Shown one piece after another: positions 42,085 to 50,451 of a DNA stretch of 64,000 nt. The position numbers and the translations under genes were made by a program. Every line of letters begins with the position of its first letter. The stretch's first letter is position 1. Location of the stretch: assembly GCF_019336435.1 (NCBI RefSeq), contig NZ_JAHWXQ010000001.1, positions 248,001 through 312,000 on the forward strand, written 5' to 3'. The notes below the pieces were generated by a model. That model was not told where the DNA came from. It saw only the letters and a list, made by a program, of their open reading frames with translations, and made no database searches. Source of the DNA: Pontibacter populi (lineage in GTDB: Bacteria; Bacteroidota; Bacteroidia; Cytophagales; Hymenobacteraceae).

Positions 42085-42783
42085 ATGAGCAAAATATATT
42101 TCATTAGTGGGTTAGGCGCTGATTGGCGTATGTTCCAGTTTCTGAAGCTGCCGGAGTTTTTACCGCAGCATCAGGTAACCTGGATCGAACCGCTTTCCCT
42201 AGATGAATCGCTGCAATCGTATGTTACCCGGCTACAGGAGCAGATCACAGATCCTGAGCCTATCCTGGTTGGGTTGTCTTTCGGCGGATTGGTAGCGATA
42301 GAATTAAGCAAACTTGTGCAGCCAAAGGCAACTATCATCATATCCAGCCTGGCCACGCGCCATGATCTGCCCTGGCATTACAGGCAACTCGGGAAAACGC
42401 GTCTGCACAGATGGCTGCCTTTCCCGATGATGAAAGCTATCCACCCCATTGCCCCTTTCTTTTTCGGGGCGCATACCAAACCGGAACGCAGGTTACTTAA
42501 AGAGGTGATTCTGGAGATAGATGAAAAGTTTCTGCGCTGGTCACTCAGTCGCCTCCTCGACTGGGATCAGCAGGAGCCCATCCCCGGCCTGATACAAATT
42601 CATGGCACCTCTGACCTGATCCTTCCGTTCCGCGACCGGCCCGGCATCATCTCCGTTCCGAAAGGCGAACATTTAATGGTGATGCATTTCGCGGATGAAA
42701 TTAGTGTTATCTTGAGCAAAATTTTAGAAGCACAATGGACAAAAGCAGATACATTGCCAGAACAGCAGACGGCCAGGAAATAG
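42085..42783 (+). CDS. Alpha/beta hydrolase, cytoplasmic
   Basis: The 232-residue protein starts directly with the first strand (MSKIYFISGLGADWRMF). It has the nucleophile elbow GLSFGG with Ser65, then IHGTSDLILP for the acid and PKGEHLMVM for the histidine. The cap is short and helical. It is unlike the neighbour at 41045 beyond the shared fold. The last 49 bases are overlapped by the next gene in another frame. Confidence 0.85.
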   Translation: MSKIYFISGLGADWRMFQFLKLPEFLPQHQVTWIEPLSLDESLQSYVTRLQEQITDPEPILVGLSFGGLVAIELSKLVQPKATIIISSLATRHDLPWHYRQLGKTRLHRWLPFPMMKAIHPIAPFFFGAHTKPERRLLKEVILEIDEKFLRWSLSRLLDWDQQEPIPGLIQIHGTSDLILPFRDRPGIISVPKGEHLMVMHFADEISVILSKILEAQWTKADTLPEQQTARK

Positions 42784-42983
42784 AGCTTACGCAGGCAACC
42801 ATTATCAGAAGCAACAACCTTTACCCGTTTGGCAGGCACAATTACGCCATTTACGAAGCACCGGACGGTCACTTTGTGAAAGGCATGAACAACGGCGAGC
42901 GCGAAATTATGCTTACCTCTTATGAGCTCATCACAGAAGAAGAAGCACGCAACTATAGCCACCCGTATTACCGCAAAGACTAG
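42735..42983 (+). CDS. Conserved-looking hypothetical protein, 82 aa
   Basis: The gene starts inside the end of the hydrolase and overlaps it by 49 bases in a different frame. The product is soluble: TADGQEIELTQATIIRSNNL, a YAIYEAPDGHFVKGMNNGE hairpin, then ELITEEEARNYSHPYYR. It reads as a small beta domain with a helical tail. Its own start has no in-frame alternative that would keep the first strand, so a true overlap is likely. It is six bases upstream of the FAD oxidoreductase gene. Function unknown. Confidence 0.6.
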   Translation: MDKSRYIARTADGQEIELTQATIIRSNNLYPFGRHNYAIYEAPDGHFVKGMNNGEREIMLTSYELITEEEARNYSHPYYRKD

Positions 42984-42988
42984 TTTTT

Positions 42989-44128
42989 ATGCAGTTCAGT
43001 TTCTGGGAGCAGGATACGTATTTCAGTAATATTGATGTGCTGATCGTGGGCAGCGGTATAGTTGGCCTGAATGCTGCGTTGCACCTGAAGACCACACAAC
43101 CCAACCTAAAAGTTATAGTTGCCGAACGGGGATTATTGCCCACAGGAGCCAGCTCTAAAAATGCTGGATTTGCCTGTTTTGGTAGCCCTACCGAACTGAT
43201 AGAAGACCTTGCCCACCACACCGAAGATGAGGTTTTTGGTTTGGTGGAACGCCGATGGAAAGGGTTGCAGCGCCTGCGACGTAACCTGGGAGACGTCACG
43301 ATAGATTATCACCGCTGGGGAGGCTATGAATTGTTTGACCAAAGCCAGCGCGAACTATACGAACAAAGCATAAGCCAGCTGCCTTACCTGAACAAACACC
43401 TGCAAACTATAGTTGGCGAACCTGACATTTACCGCACCGCCGACGAAAAGATCAAAACTTTCGGATTCAGGAAGGTGGAGCATTTGGTTGAAAGCACTGC
43501 CGAAGGCCAGATCGACACCGGGAAAATGATCCTGGCGCTAACGCAAAAAGTGCAGGCCCTGGGGGTAATCATTCTCAACAACCTGGAAATACAACACCTT
43601 CACGACGATGGCAAAACTATAGTTGCCACTACCGATAAAGGCATCACCCTGAAAGCCCGTGCTGCTCTGGTAGCTACCAATGGTTTTGCAAAACAGCTTT
43701 TGCCACAACTGCAGGTAATACCTGCTCGTGCGCAGGTGCTCATTACCAAGCCTATAGCTGGCCTGAAACTGAAAGGCACTTTCCATTACGATAAGGGTTA
43801 CTATTACTTCCGTAACATTGGCGATCGCGTGCTTTTCGGCGGCGCCCGCAACCTCGATTTCAAAACCGAAGAAACCACAGAAGCCGGCCTGACTGAACTG
43901 GTACAGCATAAACTGGAAGAACTCCTGCAGCAGGTTATTCTACCGGATATACCATTTGAAGTGGAGCAGCGCTGGAGTGGGATTATGGGCATGGGCCCTG
44001 CCAAAACAACTATAGTTCAGCCGGTATCAGAAAGAATAAGCTGTGCCGTACGGATGGGCGGAATGGGTGTGGCAATCGGCTCACTTGTTGGTGAAGAAGG
44101 CGGTGAGTTGGTGCTTCAGCAACTATAA
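42989..44128 (+). CDS. FAD-dependent oxidoreductase (DAO family)
   Basis: The 379-residue protein has the dinucleotide fold VLIVGSGIVGLNAALHLK (18-35; glycines 21, 23 and 26), then the GASSKNAGFACFGSPTEL motif of the glycine/D-amino-acid oxidase group. A central substrate domain and a late FAD loop (MGPAKTTIVQPVSERISCAVRMGGMGVAIGS) follow. It probably oxidises an amine or amino acid; the substrate is unknown. The first five codons are polar, and the start six bases after the 82-aa gene suggests an operon with the two preceding genes. Confidence 0.9.
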   Translation: MQFSFWEQDTYFSNIDVLIVGSGIVGLNAALHLKTTQPNLKVIVAERGLLPTGASSKNAGFACFGSPTELIEDLAHHTEDEVFGLVERRWKGLQRLRRNLGDVTIDYHRWGGYELFDQSQRELYEQSISQLPYLNKHLQTIVGEPDIYRTADEKIKTFGFRKVEHLVESTAEGQIDTGKMILALTQKVQALGVIILNNLEIQHLHDDGKTIVATTDKGITLKARAALVATNGFAKQLLPQLQVIPARAQVLITKPIAGLKLKGTFHYDKGYYYFRNIGDRVLFGGARNLDFKTEETTEAGLTELVQHKLEELLQQVILPDIPFEVEQRWSGIMGMGPAKTTIVQPVSERISCAVRMGGMGVAIGSLVGEEGGELVLQQL

Positions 44129-44181
44129 AAGCAATAATTTATTATCGCTATTCGATAAATATTTATTACTTTTATAAAAAC

Positions 44182-44215
44182 AGCTGTTATATTTGTTTAG
44201 ACATATATAACAGCT
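44182..44215. promoter_or_regulatory. Palindromic operator overlapping a TATATTTG promoter box
   Basis: AGCTGTTATAT (44182-44192) and ATATAACAGCT (44205-44215) form an 11-bp perfect inverted repeat with a 12-base gap, ending at the start codon. TATATTTG (44188-44195), the Bacteroidota -7 consensus, lies across the left arm. A repressor bound here would block the promoter; the HTH protein of the same operon is the natural candidate. Confidence 0.6.
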
Positions 44216-44800
44216 ATGGAAAAGAACAGACTACTCACTATTGCTTTAGTTACAGGCAATATTACAAAAGCTTTTTTTCTACTCCTGATTGCGGCAATGT
44301 CCGTGGTGCTGGTACACTGGCATATATCCCCCGAAACCTACAAGGATGTGGTTATAACCATAGATAGTTCGAACGAGGTTAGATATGTCTTTAAACACAG
44401 TGATAACCTCGCCGTACCGGAAAATAGCACCTCAATAGCAGACACTGGAGCAGCACTCTCCCAGATAAGCAACGTCTCTTTATATTTTCATTTTCTCCAG
44501 ACAGTGGGGCATTTTATTATCTTAATCCTGATCGTGAATCAGGTTACCAGGATTATCCGGTCTGTAAAGGCGCTTGAAACATTCAGAAGTGATAACAGCC
44601 AGGCCTTCCGGAAAATCGGTATCTATTGCGTGGCAATGGCTTTACTTGGGTGCATTAAATGGTTTGAAGTGGGCAATCATGAACGTATGAGCTTTTCTTT
44701 CGGGGTTGTTCCACTTGCCTTTGCCTTAGGCGCTTTTATACTTGCCGAGATATTTAAAGAAGGAAACAAACTATACGAAGCGGAGCAACTAACTATATAA
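44216..44800 (+). CDS. DUF2975 membrane protein
   Basis: The 194-residue protein has four membrane spans (about 14-33, 92-110, 134-150 and 160-180). A loop of about 55 residues between the first two carries VVITIDSSNEVRYVFKHSDN. This is the layout of DUF2975 proteins, which are nearly always encoded just before a YozG-type HTH regulator, as here. The pair shares one base between stop and start. The protein may sense a membrane or stress signal and control the regulator; that is inference. Confidence 0.85.
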   Translation: MEKNRLLTIALVTGNITKAFFLLLIAAMSVVLVHWHISPETYKDVVITIDSSNEVRYVFKHSDNLAVPENSTSIADTGAALSQISNVSLYFHFLQTVGHFIILILIVNQVTRIIRSVKALETFRSDNSQAFRKIGIYCVAMALLGCIKWFEVGNHERMSFSFGVVPLAFALGAFILAEIFKEGNKLYEAEQLTI

Positions 44801-45027
44801 TGCCTATAATAGTAAACCTGGATGTGATGATGGCTCGCCGGAAGATGTCGTTATCAGAACTGTCGGAGCGGGTGGGGTTAACACTGGCGAATCTGTCTAT
44901 CCTTAAAACCGGCAAAGCCAAAGCGATACGTTTCTCTACTCTTCAAGCCATCTGTGAAGCACTAAATTGCCAGCCCGGTGATATTCTGGAATTTCAACCA
45001 GATACTGGTGTAGATCTCAACCTATAA
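44800..45027 (+). CDS. YozG-like helix-turn-helix regulator
   Basis: The 75-residue protein is essentially one Cro/CI-type HTH domain: MMARRKMSLSELSERVGLTLANLSILKTGKAKAIRFSTL, with the recognition helix at about 27-40. It then has the family end LQAICEALNCQPGDILEF. This matches YozG/HTH_26 proteins paired with DUF2975. It starts on the last base of the preceding stop codon. The palindrome upstream of the operon (44182-44215) is the likely binding site. Confidence 0.92.
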   Translation: MPIIVNLDVMMARRKMSLSELSERVGLTLANLSILKTGKAKAIRFSTLQAICEALNCQPGDILEFQPDTGVDLNL

Positions 45028-45036
45028 ACCATAAAA

Positions 45037-45067
45037 AAAGGGAAGCTACTTTAAATGGCTTCCCTTT
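45037..45067. terminator. Terminator between convergent genes
   Basis: Stem AAAGGGAAGC/GCTTCCCTTT with an 11-base loop. A run of seven Ts follows on the minus-strand side, so it mainly serves the minus gene at 45089. Confidence 0.7.
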
Positions 45068-45088
45068 AGTGTTTCTGTTTAATTCGCT

Positions 45089-45298
45089 CTAGGCTGTTAT
45101 CCATTGTTGTTTCGGGTTTTGGTTTTGGTGCATGTATTTCTGAGAAATCTCTTTCTCTGCTTTGTAAAATTGCTGGTACTCTTCCTCGTTCAATTCTTCT
45201 CGTAACGCTATATGGAAACTGGCCAGCTCAGGATATAACCTGTTCCTTTCAGAGCGCTCTTCCGGACTGTTGGTGTTAAAGTCATAAAAGCTTTTCAT
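45089..45298 (-). CDS. Small charged protein (69 aa), unknown
   Basis: The product is soluble and helical: MKSFYDFNTNSPEERSERNR, then a helix with ELASFHIALREELNEEEYQQFYKAEKEI and a Gln/Asn-rich tail. It has no signal peptide or known domain. A terminator with a good T-run on this strand lies 21 bases after the stop, which supports expression. Confidence 0.55.
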   Translation of the reverse strand: MKSFYDFNTNSPEERSERNRLYPELASFHIALREELNEEEYQQFYKAEKEISQKYMHQNQNPKQQWITA

Positions 45299-45431
45299 TG
45301 TTTGATTCGGGTTTAATAAGCTGATTTATAAATGATTGAAAGACTTAATACTCCATAGTCAGTTGTTTTGTTTTATATATAGTTGCGATTAAGGTATCAA
45401 TTGCAAATCATCCTTTTTATAGTTATAAAAA

Positions 45432-45468
45432 GAGGAGCGACTACGCACATCATGCATAGCCGCTCCTC
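45432..45468 (-). terminator. Terminator of the 49-aa secreted peptide gene
   Basis: On the minus strand the stem GAGGAGCGGCTA/TAGTCGCTCCTC has one mismatched pair and a 13-base loop, and is followed by TTTTT. It lies about 90 bases after the peptide stop. Confidence 0.7.
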
Positions 45469-45554
45469 AAAATCCATAGTTCAGTTTTTTAATTTTTATA
45501 GGAAACGTTCCTGTTTATAGTTTGCCAATCTTACTGGAATACAATGTTACTGGT

Positions 45555-45704
45555 TTAGTTGCTATCAAGCGCCCCGTGCGTTACGCTGCATTCTATAGGT
45601 TGGCTATCTGTGTTTTTAGGTAGTGTATTGGCGCTCGCAGCTATAGAACCCAACAGGAAAACAGCCACCAGCAGGTATGCGATCAATGATTTAATATTTT
45701 TCAT
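45555..45704 (-). CDS. Secreted peptide precursor (49 aa)
   Basis: From the ATG at 45702-45704 the minus strand encodes MKNIKSLIAYLLVAVFLLGS, then IAASA and a mature part of about 24 residues (NTLPKNTDSQPIECSVTHGA followed by LDSN). The basic start, hydrophobic core and Ala-x-Ala end make a textbook signal peptide. The mature peptide has one cysteine. A terminator lies downstream and AT-rich DNA upstream. I know of no family. Many Bacteroidota genomes carry such tiny NVEALA-like exported products, but the NVEALA motif is absent here. Confidence 0.65.
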   Translation of the reverse strand: MKNIKSLIAYLLVAVFLLGSIAASANTLPKNTDSQPIECSVTHGALDSN

Positions 45705-45897
45705 AACAGTTAATTCAAGTAAATGTCCGGCTGCTTTCGACTAATGCTACAACTTCACAAGCACCCGGCAATTCCTTTGTTTCAACTGTTATGCCAACTT
45801 TATAAAATCAGCCATTAATTATTTTTTTTATCCGGCTGGTTCACAGCTATCAACCGGTCTTAAAAACAGCTTTCATAGATTACCACAGAACTATAGT

Positions 45898-45937
45898 CAA
45901 CAAAAAAGCCCAACCTTACGATCGGGCTTTTTTGTTG
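45898..45937. terminator. Bidirectional terminator
   Basis: A 14-bp perfect stem CAACAAAAAAGCCC/GGGCTTTTTTGTTG lies 13 bases after the stop of the minus gene at 45951. Confidence 0.85.
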
Positions 45938-45950
45938 GGGCAGCTATAGT

Positions 45951-46472
45951 TTAACTACCGAATACGTTGCGGACAAAGATTGGAATAAAGATAATGATCA
46001 GGATAGCGGCCTGGTGCTCTGCCACCGATTTCAGGTAAAGGCTGGTACTCACTAGCACCTCCCTGGTAAGGTCTGGCAACTCTTCCGAAACGATAATATC
46101 TCCTTTACCGAAACTGAAGGCTGGCTGCTTAAAACTGATCAGTGTTTCACCGGATTCATCCTGCACTTCGCGGTTATAACTAAAAGGCTTGCTTTTTAGC
46201 AGATATGTTTCGCCGGAGTTGAATAGTACCTTCGTTTTACCAAATAACGAAGCGGTAGCTTTACCGATCTCTTCACCGTTATAAGTTATAGTCACCTCCT
46301 GATCAAACCATCCTTTGTTTGTAAAAGAGATGGTAGCAGTACCGGACGTATATACAGCATCGTAACCCGACCAACCGGTAAAAGTGATGTTACCCAGCGG
46401 TTGGTCTGTGGTTCGTAAGGCAAACTCCCGACCCGACCAGTCTTTCTGTTTCCAATGCAGGATGTTCATCAA
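45951..46472 (-). CDS. Hypothetical protein with beta-rich body and C-terminal membrane span
   Basis: The 173-residue protein starts without a signal (MMNILHWKQKDWSGREFAL; Met2 is an equal start choice). It continues as alternating strands (NITFTGWSGYDAVYTSGTATISFTNKGWF, then VTITYNGEEIGKATASLFGKTKVLF) and ends in one span (about 153-169, AAILIIIFIPIFVRNVF). The strand pattern, with a central helix before the span, is loosely like tubby/LURP-type barrels. Such a tail-anchored form would face the cytoplasm. It lies 10 bases after the DPP III-like gene and is probably co-transcribed. Function unknown. Confidence 0.65.
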   Translation of the reverse strand: MMNILHWKQKDWSGREFALRTTDQPLGNITFTGWSGYDAVYTSGTATISFTNKGWFDQEVTITYNGEEIGKATASLFGKTKVLFNSGETYLLKSKPFSYNREVQDESGETLISFKQPAFSFGKGDIIVSEELPDLTREVLVSTSLYLKSVAEHQAAILIIIFIPIFVRNVFGS

Positions 46473-46482
46473 CTATAGCTTT

Positions 46483-48150
46483 TTATTTCAGACCAAGTAC
46501 TTCTACACCTTGCTCAAACACCACGTCCACCGGGATATTGGCTTTGCTCAAACGGTCGAGGTCAGCCTGTAGTTTGGCATCTACCTGGCCTTGTTCGTTC
46601 AGTAAGTTGCCTACACCCGCATAATCGCCGTTGCCCTGTAGTGTCAGTATCTTTTCAGATAGCTTGTTCATGGCCTCGCGCATTTTAGCATAGTTCACCC
46701 TGTACTTTCCGGTTTCCTCGTCGCGCTCAAAAGCGCCGTTCTCTTTAAAGAAGTTGAAACGAACCATGTTGGCCTTGCCATGTGCACTAGCCGCACCAAA
46801 TCTTACCGAGCGGAAAATACCAGCCAGGAATGTGGTATAATAATCTTCCAGGCTTCCTTTCACTTCGCCTTTTTCATGCAGTTGGGTGATCATGTACAGG
46901 CCAAGAATATCGGCTTTACCTTCTTCCAAGGCAGATGCATGTTCTTTCAGGGCTTCGCGAACGGTGCCTTTGCCATTAATTGTATTTTTGATACCTAAGC
47001 CGTGCGCCACTTCGTGAAACATGGTATTGGCAAAAAATGCATCGAAGGTTACGTGTCTCTGCTGCTCATCGGCAATCAGTTCGTCGGCAATCGGCATCAT
47101 AATCTTATCGAATTTAGCACGCATGGCGTTTTTGAGCTGCAGGCGACGTGTGCCACGTTTCAATTGCACTTCTTCGTCGTTTGGCAGGTTTATAGCTATG
47201 GTTTTGCTGCCTGCATTGCTGTCGCCGCCATAAAATACTACATCGTAAGCGTTCAGGTCAGAATCAGTGCCGGGAGTTTCTTTTTTATAGTTGGCAGCCA
47301 CTGGCAGGCCGCGCTGCAGTTCAGGCAGAAAAGCAGCATATTTAGCCAGTCGTTCGCTCCACTCCTGGTCCTTTATCAACACATAAGCCTCGTGTGCAGC
47401 TTTGTAACCAAACAGGGCATCTTCGTAGGTTTCTATCGGGCCGATCACCATATCAAGCGTGTTGTTTTTCATGTCCATCCAGGCCAGGTCACTTGGCTGG
47501 TAGTTGTCTGTTAGCAGGGCTTCGGCGCGCAGGGTCAGGTATTTTTTAAGGCCGGCATCTTCGGCAAGCGTGGCAGCTTTTTTCAGCAGGTCTGATGCTT
47601 TTTTAACGTCATCCTTAAACTGCACATGGTAAGGCACGGTAATTAATTTGCCATTGTCATCGCGGCGCACAAAGGTATACAGGCTGGCTTTGTCTTTCAG
47701 GTTGGCTTTCTCAAACTCTTCCTTGGTCATGTCAGCAGGGTAAAAGTTAGATCCAGCTGGTTTCGGGCCAACACCTGGTAAAAATGGTTCGTTGTTATTC
47801 AGCCTGTCCCAGGGGCCATAGTTTATCTTTACAAACTGTTTGGCAGCATCACTTTCTAAAGCGGCCAGTAAAGAATCGCCTTTACCGTAGGCTTCGTACC
47901 AGAATAGCTTATCCATAATTTTACCGGCCTCTATCAGCAACGGCAGCATCTGGCGCTCTTTTTCAGTCAACTTGCTTATGTCAGTATTAAGGCGCACCGT
48001 AGTATACATATCCAGTTTCTGCTGAAGGCTGTCAACGGCCTGCGCTTTATCTGTTTCAGTGCCGGCGCTGCCTTCTTCCGCAGTTTTACTTGTACAACCA
48101 ACTGTAGCAACAGCCAGTGCAGTGGCAAATATTAAATGGCGTGGTTTCAT
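46483..48150 (-). CDS. Dipeptidyl-peptidase III-like zinc peptidase (M49 family), lipoprotein
   Basis: The 555-residue product has a lipoprotein signal with Cys19 (VATVGC) and an acidic linker. The large alpha-helical catalytic domain carries HEVAH at 379-383 and EEGKAD at 409-414, the M49 pair of zinc motifs. Eukaryotic enzymes have HExxGH with an extra residue; here it is a plain HExxH, as in some bacterial members. Supporting blocks are DVVFYGGDSNAGSKTIAINLPND and FFANTMFHEVAHGLG. It would cut dipeptides from the N termini of short peptides at the cell envelope. Confidence 0.9.
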   Translation of the reverse strand: MKPRHLIFATALAVATVGCTSKTAEEGSAGTETDKAQAVDSLQQKLDMYTTVRLNTDISKLTEKERQMLPLLIEAGKIMDKLFWYEAYGKGDSLLAALESDAAKQFVKINYGPWDRLNNNEPFLPGVGPKPAGSNFYPADMTKEEFEKANLKDKASLYTFVRRDDNGKLITVPYHVQFKDDVKKASDLLKKAATLAEDAGLKKYLTLRAEALLTDNYQPSDLAWMDMKNNTLDMVIGPIETYEDALFGYKAAHEAYVLIKDQEWSERLAKYAAFLPELQRGLPVAANYKKETPGTDSDLNAYDVVFYGGDSNAGSKTIAINLPNDEEVQLKRGTRRLQLKNAMRAKFDKIMMPIADELIADEQQRHVTFDAFFANTMFHEVAHGLGIKNTINGKGTVREALKEHASALEEGKADILGLYMITQLHEKGEVKGSLEDYYTTFLAGIFRSVRFGAASAHGKANMVRFNFFKENGAFERDEETGKYRVNYAKMREAMNKLSEKILTLQGNGDYAGVGNLLNEQGQVDAKLQADLDRLSKANIPVDVVFEQGVEVLGLK

Positions 48151-48288
48151 TCTAGTTTTATTAGTTCAGATATTGAAGATAGTAAATTTAAAGTATTCGT
48201 TAAAATCAGCCGCTACTACGCTTCCGGAAACTATAGTTTAGCCTGTAACTATAAACTATACGCGGTAGCCCGGATTACTTCATAAAAA

Positions 48289-48317
48289 AAGAGATGAAGC
48301 GTATTGCCTCATCTCTT
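48289..48317 (-). terminator. Terminator of the minus-strand lipoprotein gene
   Basis: Stem AAGAGATGA/TCATCTCTT with an 11-base loop, followed on the minus strand by a run of Ts (48283-48289). Confidence 0.75.
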
Positions 48318-48340
48318 CCAACTATAAATCAGGTTAGATT

Positions 48341-49294
48341 TTACTCTCCATCTTCACACTTGATATTATCCCCGATGTATCCGGCAGCTGCTTTGGCTGC
48401 GGCATTACCAGTAGGCATATCGTCCATAGTGTAAGTAGACATTTTATTCAGAGTGCTCAGGTAGGCATCTATAGTTGCCAGCTCAGCTGCATAAGCCGTA
48501 GCCGAAATATAGCCCATCTGTCTGTTCAGTAATACGGTGGCACCTTGCGAGAAAGCAGCTCTTGAATCTTTAAGGCCACCAGCACTGTTTCCGTTAGGAG
48601 TCATCATGTTAAGAGCTTCAGCTTCTGTATAGGTATAACCACCCAATGTAACAGTGTTACCATTCCAGCTACCTGCTTTATGAAAATAACCCTGGCCTTC
48701 TCCGCAAAGATCCATCACGTCGCAGCCCGGTCCGGCTACAGACGTGCTATAGCACGCATTGCTAATTCTCGCCCAAACGGTAGCCGACTTAACCTGGATG
48801 GCTTCGCTCAGTGTAAACTGAACAGTATAAACGCTGCCATCAGTCAGTTTTTCCTGGAAATCGGATAATCTCAGGTAGCCTGTAACAGCAGACATATCGC
48901 AGGCACTGCCGTTTCCTTCTTTATAGGACGGAGTTAATGCTTGTACTATAGAGCCTGTAACGGACGCTGAAACGACATTTGCACCTGATAAAGCAATCTG
49001 CTGATCATCACAGCCTGTAAGCGTAAGCAAAAGTGAACCGATGTTCGGCACATTTCCAGCTACCGTTTTCTGGACAGTAAACATCCACGTTTTGCCATCG
49101 GTGGTACTCAAACCGGAAATAGTAACAGGACTGACAGTACTTGCAACTTTGGCAGCATCGGCAGAGGTACTGTTAAAGTCAGACGAAGGGTTAACATTTT
49201 CCATGTCTTTAGAACATGAGAACATAAGCAACAGGGCACCTAGGCCAATGCTTAACTTTGAGAGTGCTTTTAGCATTTTTCTTTTAAATAACAT
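48341..49294 (-). CDS. Lipoprotein with a C-terminal GQGYFHK...LGGYTY domain, unknown
   Basis: The 317-residue product has a lipoprotein signal (lipobox LMFSC, about Cys27). A beta-rich domain follows (about 50-190, cysteine-containing: GCDDQQIAL, SACDMSAVTGYL, NACYSTSVAGPGCDVMDLCGEG). The C-terminal part begins GQGYFHKAGSWNGNTVTLGGYTYTEAEAL and goes on with KDSRAAFSQGATVLLNRQMG. That layout recalls the GQGYWKTHPxxWP...LTLG(G)xxYTxxxLLxIL module seen at the end of many secreted Bacteroidota proteins. It is possibly a surface-exposed adhesin-like part. Function unknown. Confidence 0.65.
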   Translation of the reverse strand: MLFKRKMLKALSKLSIGLGALLLMFSCSKDMENVNPSSDFNSTSADAAKVASTVSPVTISGLSTTDGKTWMFTVQKTVAGNVPNIGSLLLTLTGCDDQQIALSGANVVSASVTGSIVQALTPSYKEGNGSACDMSAVTGYLRLSDFQEKLTDGSVYTVQFTLSEAIQVKSATVWARISNACYSTSVAGPGCDVMDLCGEGQGYFHKAGSWNGNTVTLGGYTYTEAEALNMMTPNGNSAGGLKDSRAAFSQGATVLLNRQMGYISATAYAAELATIDAYLSTLNKMSTYTMDDMPTGNAAAKAAAGYIGDNIKCEDGE

Positions 49295-49403
49295 AAGTTA
49301 TTGATTAAGCAATATTACTAAAAACAAAACAAATAGTTTCAATTAAATATTTAAATATTTATAATAATTAAGATTGTAGTTAATAAGTTGCCTTAAAGCA
49401 CTG

Positions 49404-49457
49404 CAAACTATAAAGCCGCTGCTCTTCCCGGGAGAAAAGCAGCGGCTTTATAGTTTG
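49404..49457. terminator. Terminator with 20-bp stem and CAAACTATAAAG arms
   Basis: The perfect 20-bp stem CAAACTATAAAGCCGCTGCT and its complement enclose a 14-base loop. It lies 16 bases after the kinase stop. Its feet are again an inverted AACTATA pair. Confidence 0.85.
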
Positions 49458-49473
49458 GTTGGTATGCTATAGT

Positions 49474-50088
49474 TTAAAAGAGCCCGAATAGTTCTGCCTG
49501 AATTTTCTCGATTATGCCACCCAGGTCTTCCGGGTTTGCTACAAAGTCCAGGTTGTTTACGTCTATTACTAAAAGTTTGCCCTGCTTATAGTTTGCCATC
49601 CACTCGTTGTAATGGTCGTTCAGGTTACGCAGGTAATTTATGCTGATGCTGCTTTCGTAATCGCGGTTACGTTTCTCGATCTGGCCAATCAGTTTTGGCA
49701 GGTCGGCTTTCAGGTAAATCATCAGGTCCGGTGCTTTTACCATACTGATCATAGACTGGAACAGTGCAAAGTAGTTCTCGTAATCGCGGGTGCTCATCAG
49801 CCCGGACTGGTGCAGGTTTTTGGCAAAGATGTGCGCATCTTCGTAAATAGTGCGGTCCTGAATTACGCTGCGATCAGTAGCCTGTATCTGCTGCACCTGC
49901 CCAAAGCGGCTGTTCAGGAAAAATACCTGTAAATGGAAGGCCCAACGCTCCATGTCCTCATAAAAATCCTTCAGGTACGGGTTGTTTTCTACTGCCTCCA
50001 GGTAAAGGTCCCACTTAAAATGCTGAGACAGTTTAGTGGCAAGTGTAGTTTTGCCGGCGCCTATGTTACCGACGATCGCAATGTGCAT
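49474..50088 (-). CDS. Deoxynucleoside kinase
   Basis: The 204-residue protein has the P-loop GNIGAGKTT (7-15), WDLYLEAVENNPYLKDFYEDMERWAFHLQ (substrate region), the DRS motif in QATDRSVIQDRTIYED, and the lid RQ-type segment IEKRNRDYESSISINYL. This is the dNK/dGK-dCK family pattern. It phosphorylates deoxynucleosides in the salvage pathway; which base it prefers is not readable. It has its own terminator. Confidence 0.93.
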   Translation of the reverse strand: MHIAIVGNIGAGKTTLATKLSQHFKWDLYLEAVENNPYLKDFYEDMERWAFHLQVFFLNSRFGQVQQIQATDRSVIQDRTIYEDAHIFAKNLHQSGLMSTRDYENYFALFQSMISMVKAPDLMIYLKADLPKLIGQIEKRNRDYESSISINYLRNLNDHYNEWMANYKQGKLLVIDVNNLDFVANPEDLGGIIEKIQAELFGLF

Positions 50089-50268
50089 ATAAAACTATAA
50101 TTTTGGTAAAAGCTGATGACAAAAGTAAGGGTTTTTGCTTACATGCACGCTGTATAATATAGTTGTTTTATTGTATAATTAACACAATATTATAGTTGTT
50201 GTTAATTACGGATTTTAAACTGCTCTTTGCTTTAGGCGTACATGTTATTACATCAAATACAGAAAGCT

Positions 50269-50445
50269 ATGACGAAAGGACACAACCAAAGCCACCATAA
50301 GCAGAGCGGGCAAACACCAGCTAACTCCGCCAACTCCAACCAGAACAGCCAGTCCAAAGATCAGCAGAAAGATAAAAGCCCGGATCAGGGCCGGAATAAA
50401 AACAGGGATCAGTCAGGTGGCACCAAGGGAAAGAACGCGATTTAA
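50269..50445 (+). CDS. Disordered Gln/Asn/Ser/Lys-rich small protein (58 aa)
   Basis: From the ATG at 50269 the product is highly polar without a hydrophobic core: TKGHNQSHHKQSGQTPANS, then SNQNSQSKDQQKDKSPDQ and a GTKGKNAI end. An upstream ATG at 50242 would add nine residues. A 13-bp palindromic terminator begins seven bases after the stop, which argues for a real transcript. Very hydrophilic small proteins of this type can be stress-related in other bacteria; nothing here proves that. Confidence 0.55.
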   Translation: MTKGHNQSHHKQSGQTPANSANSNQNSQSKDQQKDKSPDQGRNKNRDQSGGTKGKNAI

Positions 50446-50451
50446 AAACAA

